Source: Rossellomorea aquimaris
GTDB taxonomy: Bacteria; Bacillota; Bacilli; Bacillales; Bacillaceae_B
Reading direction: 5' to 3'
Length of the DNA stretch: 64,000 bases
Assembly (NCBI RefSeq): GCF_020172085.1
Contig: NZ_JAIVAT010000007.1
Coordinates: 434,001-498,000, forward strand
Positions 60,802 to 64,000 of the stretch are shown here, piece by piece. The translations under genes and the position numbers were made by a program. Position 1 is the stretch's first letter. Each line of letters begins with the position of its first letter. Below the pieces are notes generated by a model that did no database searches, was not told where the DNA came from, and was given only the letters and a program-made list of their open reading frames with translations.

Positions 60802-63129
60802 TTATAGTAAGGTTGTAAGCTTTTGTTTCAGCGTTTTCTTTAACGGTACGACACTGGATGTGAATCCGATCAGTAAACTGATGCACAGCCAAATCATGCT
60901 GCCTTTCAGTGAAATGTGCGGATCAATCGTGAAATGGAGGAGCGAATCCCCAAGCTTCCATCCGAGCAGCCAATTAAGCGGATAGGACATCGCACACGAA
61001 AGTCCCCAGCCTAATACTGCGACGATGGTGCTTTCCCCGATAAATAATCCATAAACCTTCGCATTGGATCCCCCGAGGCTCTTCATGATCCCGATTTCTT
61101 GTGTTCGCTCATATATATTCATGCTGACTGCAATCATCAGATTGACGATTCCAACGATGGAAAACACCCAGCCAATGCAGGCGATCGTCAACAGAACGAG
61201 CTTGATGATCTCCTTCGGTCGTGCATTCATGCTCTCGACCGTTTCGGATCCTTCAATCCGAATCCCATTGGATGATAATACGTCTTCTCCATCATTCAGG
61301 AGAGAGTGGACGTCTGTACCGTCTTTCTTTTCCACCATTAAACGGTTGATGGTCTCCTGTCCGAGCCAACTCTGATAGGAGGGCTGAACCATGTAAACCG
61401 ATGGACCGGTCAGGGAGCTTTTGATGATACCGGCAACCCGCCATTCCTTTTTCTCTTTTCCAATCTGCAACGAAACGGTGTCGCCAGTGGATACCGGTCC
61501 CAATTTCTCTGCAAGCTCCGAGTTCACCACGATGTCATCAGGGTGTTCCGGATTCAGCCAGCGTCCTTTTACAAGCTCCGGCTTGATGAATTCAGATGTT
61601 GCCGGAAGGGAGTACAGTAACGCATTTATATAATCAGAGGAAGAAGCATCCTTCACCTCTGTATTTCGTTTCGTCCAGCCTTCGACGGTTTTCACGCCAT
61701 CGATGCTTTCTGCCAGGGAAGTGATCTCCTTCTTGGGAAGGGGACTGCTGACAGACCATTCCACATCATGGTGCCAGAAGTCATCCATCTCATCCATCGT
61801 GTGCCCCAGTGATTCCTGCATGGAGAAGCAGGCTATGATAACCGCTCCACCGAAGGAAAGCATGAGGATGTTCAGGATCGACTGGCCCTTCTTTGATAAA
61901 ATGTTCCGAATCGACAGAAGGGACAGGTGAAAGAATCGTCGCCGGCTTCTGCCCGATGCCTTCATCTGTAATCGTCCCGATCCCTTCAGTCCTTCCACCA
62001 TAGGGGAGGAAAGCAAGCTCCTGACAGGTACGATGGCACCGAATAACGGGATGATGAACGACAGAAGAAGTAACCCAAGGGCAAGGGGCGGTGATATCCA
62101 TTGCGTCAGTTCACGTCCGAAATTCAATTCTGCCCCGAGATATGAAACGAAATAGCGTGATGCCACGCTGCTGATCGGAATTGACAGCGTACTGATCACT
62201 GTTCCAATCAGGAATATCAATAGAAGGTATTGTTTCCAGAGATGAGCGTATGTGGCCCCGGTTACCTTCTGAATACTAAGGGAATAGATATCCTCCGAGA
62301 TAATGCGATGGAAGATATGGACGATTAAGATGAAGCCAAGAACAAACGCAAACAATCCAAGGAGAATAAAGATGTTCAACAATGAATCGACCATCGTCTC
62401 CCTGATGAAAAACGTCTCGGACGAGGTTTCACTCCGGTAAACCGTGATTCCGTTGTCTTCCAGGCTTTTTTGCAGTTTCTTGACCATTTCCTTCTGTTTC
62501 GATCCGTCCTCGAGCTTCACGTGAATCATGTTCTTCGATAGTGGGATATTCCATTTCTCTGCCGTCGCTTCAGAAATAAAGCCGTACCCAATCCCGCTGT
62601 ACTTCGCCGGAATCCGGGAATGATCCTGGACGACACCGGCCACGGTAAGAGCCGACCCTTTGGTCTGGGATGGCAGAATGATATCCATTTTTTCCTGCTG
62701 CTTCAATCCCGTGTCTTCGGCGGTGGCTTTCTCGATCCAGATCGTTTGATTCCGTAAAGGATCCCCGTCGATGAGTTTCGTTTGATTGATGGAGTAGCGG
62801 GAATCATTCGGTACGATCAGTAACTGAAGATTCATATACTCCCCATGGAGCTTCGCACGGCTTCTCACTTCGGTCTTCGCTTCCGCGTGTTTGACTCCTT
62901 CTATAGAAGAAACAAAATCGATGTCTTGATCAAATCGCCCGGTATAAAAGGTGATATCGGCTAGGTTTGAGGTTTGCCGGCTGTTCTCCAGCAGCTCTTG
63001 AAACAAGTATTTCGAGTTGAGCAGCGTACCGATGGAAATCAGGCAAAACAGTAATGAGCCCAACATCAATAATGCTTTTGTTCTTTGGTGAAAGAAGCTT
63101 CTTAAGGCAAGTCTTACGTATATCGGCAT
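60802..63129 (-). CDS. FtsX-type ABC transporter permease
   Basis: A 775-residue permease of the MacB/FtsX class: two FtsX domains (helices at about 15-38, 260-380 and 625-770) and large extracytoplasmic MacB-like periplasmic cores between. The ATG at 63129 is preferred, 7 bases after AAAGGGTG; a GTG at 63138 overlapping the upstream stop is also possible. This architecture belongs to mechanotransmission-type or lipoprotein/antimicrobial-peptide exporters. ATP is provided by the neighbouring 63135-63812 protein. Confidence 0.85.
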   Translation of the reverse strand: MPIYVRLALRSFFHQRTKALLMLGSLLFCLISIGTLLNSKYLFQELLENSRQTSNLADITFYTGRFDQDIDFVSSIEGVKHAEAKTEVRSRAKLHGEYMNLQLLIVPNDSRYSINQTKLIDGDPLRNQTIWIEKATAEDTGLKQQEKMDIILPSQTKGSALTVAGVVQDHSRIPAKYSGIGYGFISEATAEKWNIPLSKNMIHVKLEDGSKQKEMVKKLQKSLEDNGITVYRSETSSETFFIRETMVDSLLNIFILLGLFAFVLGFILIVHIFHRIISEDIYSLSIQKVTGATYAHLWKQYLLLIFLIGTVISTLSIPISSVASRYFVSYLGAELNFGRELTQWISPPLALGLLLLSFIIPLFGAIVPVRSLLSSPMVEGLKGSGRLQMKASGRSRRRFFHLSLLSIRNILSKKGQSILNILMLSFGGAVIIACFSMQESLGHTMDEMDDFWHHDVEWSVSSPLPKKEITSLAESIDGVKTVEGWTKRNTEVKDASSSDYINALLYSLPATSEFIKPELVKGRWLNPEHPDDIVVNSELAEKLGPVSTGDTVSLQIGKEKKEWRVAGIIKSSLTGPSVYMVQPSYQSWLGQETINRLMVEKKDGTDVHSLLNDGEDVLSSNGIRIEGSETVESMNARPKEIIKLVLLTIACIGWVFSIVGIVNLMIAVSMNIYERTQEIGIMKSLGGSNAKVYGLFIGESTIVAVLGWGLSCAMSYPLNWLLGWKLGDSLLHFTIDPHISLKGSMIWLCISLLIGFTSSVVPLKKTLKQKLTTLL

Positions 63130-63134
63130 GTTAT

Positions 63135-63812
63135 TCACACCCTTTGTGAATGGGGTTCATAAACAGATCCATCTTCAACATGAAGTCTTCTTGAGACTTT
63201 CTCATAAAAGTCGAGGTCATGTGTGACAAACAGGACCGTTTTCCCCGATTCGGCCAATTCCTGGAACAGTTTGAAGATCTCTTTGGATGTTTGTGAATCC
63301 AGATTACCCGTCGGTTCGTCTGCTGCGATCACCGGAGGGTCATTGGCGAGTGCTCTGGCGAATGCCGTTCGCTGTCTTTCCCCGCCTGAGACCGATGCCG
63401 GGAACTTGTCTGCTTTCATGCCAAGTCCCATTTGTTCCAACAGCTCAAGTGCCCGCTGTCTCTTCCGCTTTCTGTTGTTCACAAATTCCATTGGAAGCAT
63501 CACATTCTCTACCAGGGTCAGGGTCGGAATAAGATGAAAGGACTGAAATACGATTCCGACATGTTTTCCTCTCCATTTCGTGAGGGCCCTGTTAGAGAGA
63601 CTGGCAATATTCGATCCATCTATCTGTACGGTGCCGGAAGTCGGAGTGTCAATTCCTGAAAGAATGTGTAATAAGGTTGACTTACCACTTCCGGATTTGC
63701 CGAAGATCCCGACCAATTCTCCCCGTTTTATTTCAAATTGAACGTCTTTTAAGACGTATTCCTGATGTTCTCCGTTAGGAAATTTCTTTGATACATTTTT
63801 CACTTCTATCAT
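63135..63812 (-). CDS. ABC transporter ATP-binding protein, LolD/MacB type
   Basis: A 225-residue ATPase. Walker A GKSGSGKST (about 39-47), Q-loop VFQSFHLIPTLTL, signature VSGGERQRTAFARAL, Walker B VIAADEPTGNLD and H-loop VTHDLDF are all intact. LolD/MacB-type ATPases drive FtsX-like permeases by mechanotransmission. First gene of the operon 63135/60802/59611. The start follows AAAGGGGCC. The remainder of the window to 64000 is upstream region without further genes. Confidence 0.9.
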   Translation of the reverse strand: MIEVKNVSKKFPNGEHQEYVLKDVQFEIKRGELVGIFGKSGSGKSTLLHILSGIDTPTSGTVQIDGSNIASLSNRALTKWRGKHVGIVFQSFHLIPTLTLVENVMLPMEFVNNRKRKRQRALELLEQMGLGMKADKFPASVSGGERQRTAFARALANDPPVIAADEPTGNLDSQTSKEIFKLFQELAESGKTVLFVTHDLDFYEKVSRRLHVEDGSVYEPHSQRV

Positions 63813-64000
63813 TCATTGGCCCCTTTCAGCTTGAACTCTCCCCATATATAGCACCCAGGCGGGGAACCTGCAACAGGGGGTTGATGGGCAGAAGAGGGCC
63901 TATGATTCTTTCTTCACGAAGATTTGGTCCTTTTTCTTACAAATATTTACTTATTGAGAGAGCGAGGATGATAAAGGAATGATATGAAATACACGTTATA

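Overview
The window reads as a piece of the chromosome of an endospore-forming, low-to-moderate GC Gram-positive bacterium of the Bacillaceae. The evidence is three complete GerA-type germinant-receptor operons, a CotH-type spore kinase, a collagen-like surface protein, strong AGGAGG-type ribosome binding sites, sigma-B-, sigma-G- and ECF-like promoters, PerR boxes, and a class D beta-lactamase of the chromosomal Bacillus kind. A marine Bacillus/Rossellomorea-like host is my guess; sequence alone does not settle the genus. I see no rRNA, tRNA, phage, transposase or CRISPR array.

Layout. 0-3.3 kb: a small operon (two membrane proteins and a zinc-ribbon/alpha-CTD-like protein), then two Lys/Glu-rich secreted proteins, one with a GH25-like domain. 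3.3-9.4 kb: methyltransferase, a tiny Ser/Arg-rich protein next to a CotH kinase (likely substrate and enzyme), LysR regulator, acyl-CoA thioesterase and a MocR regulator. 9.5-15.9 kb: class D beta-lactamase, a run of small membrane proteins with a GNAT enzyme, an MFS transporter, a GsiB-like stress protein and several hypotheticals. 16-21 kb: PP-loop ATPase, germination operon 1 (A-B-C, minus strand) and a PP2C-like phosphatase. 22-26 kb: CoA-disulfide reductase/rhodanese and AhpC/AhpF. 26.7-28.6 kb: an MFS pump with its TetR regulator and two operators. 28.9-32.7 kb: germination operon 2 (A-C-B, minus). 32.8-39.6 kb: PfpI-like protein, a YdcZ/Crp/YdcZ operon, phosphatidylserine decarboxylase and KatG. 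40.6-44.6 kb: germination operon 3 (A-C-B, plus). 44.6-50.9 kb: AlkD-like repair protein, an ECF sigma/PadR/SEDS operon, a decayed hydrolase, a collagen-like protein and a secreted metzincin. 51-64 kb: YitT, DinB, family 8 polysaccharide lyase, beta-helix protein, acyltransferase, and an ABC transporter with a diacylglycerol-glucosyltransferase-like enzyme.

Themes. Oxidative and sulfur stress: AhpCF and KatG both have good PerR boxes, and the CoA-disulfide reductase has a CsoR/CstR-like operator. Spore biology: three receptors plus CotH. Surface and envelope: secreted hydrolases, lyase, acyltransferase and SEDS protein.

The most unusual signal lies between genes. Seven intergenic arrays are built on the same roughly 20-bp lattice but from four different core words (ATGAGCCGG, TGGCAC, CGCCGATAA, ATTAATCC). 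Two hairpin families (GAGGGACGGACCTC and GGGACAGGTCC) and one 132-bp inverted-repeat-bounded element are also scattered through the window. The GGGACGGACC word has become the in-frame C-terminus of two unrelated proteins and lies in the central loop of a transporter.
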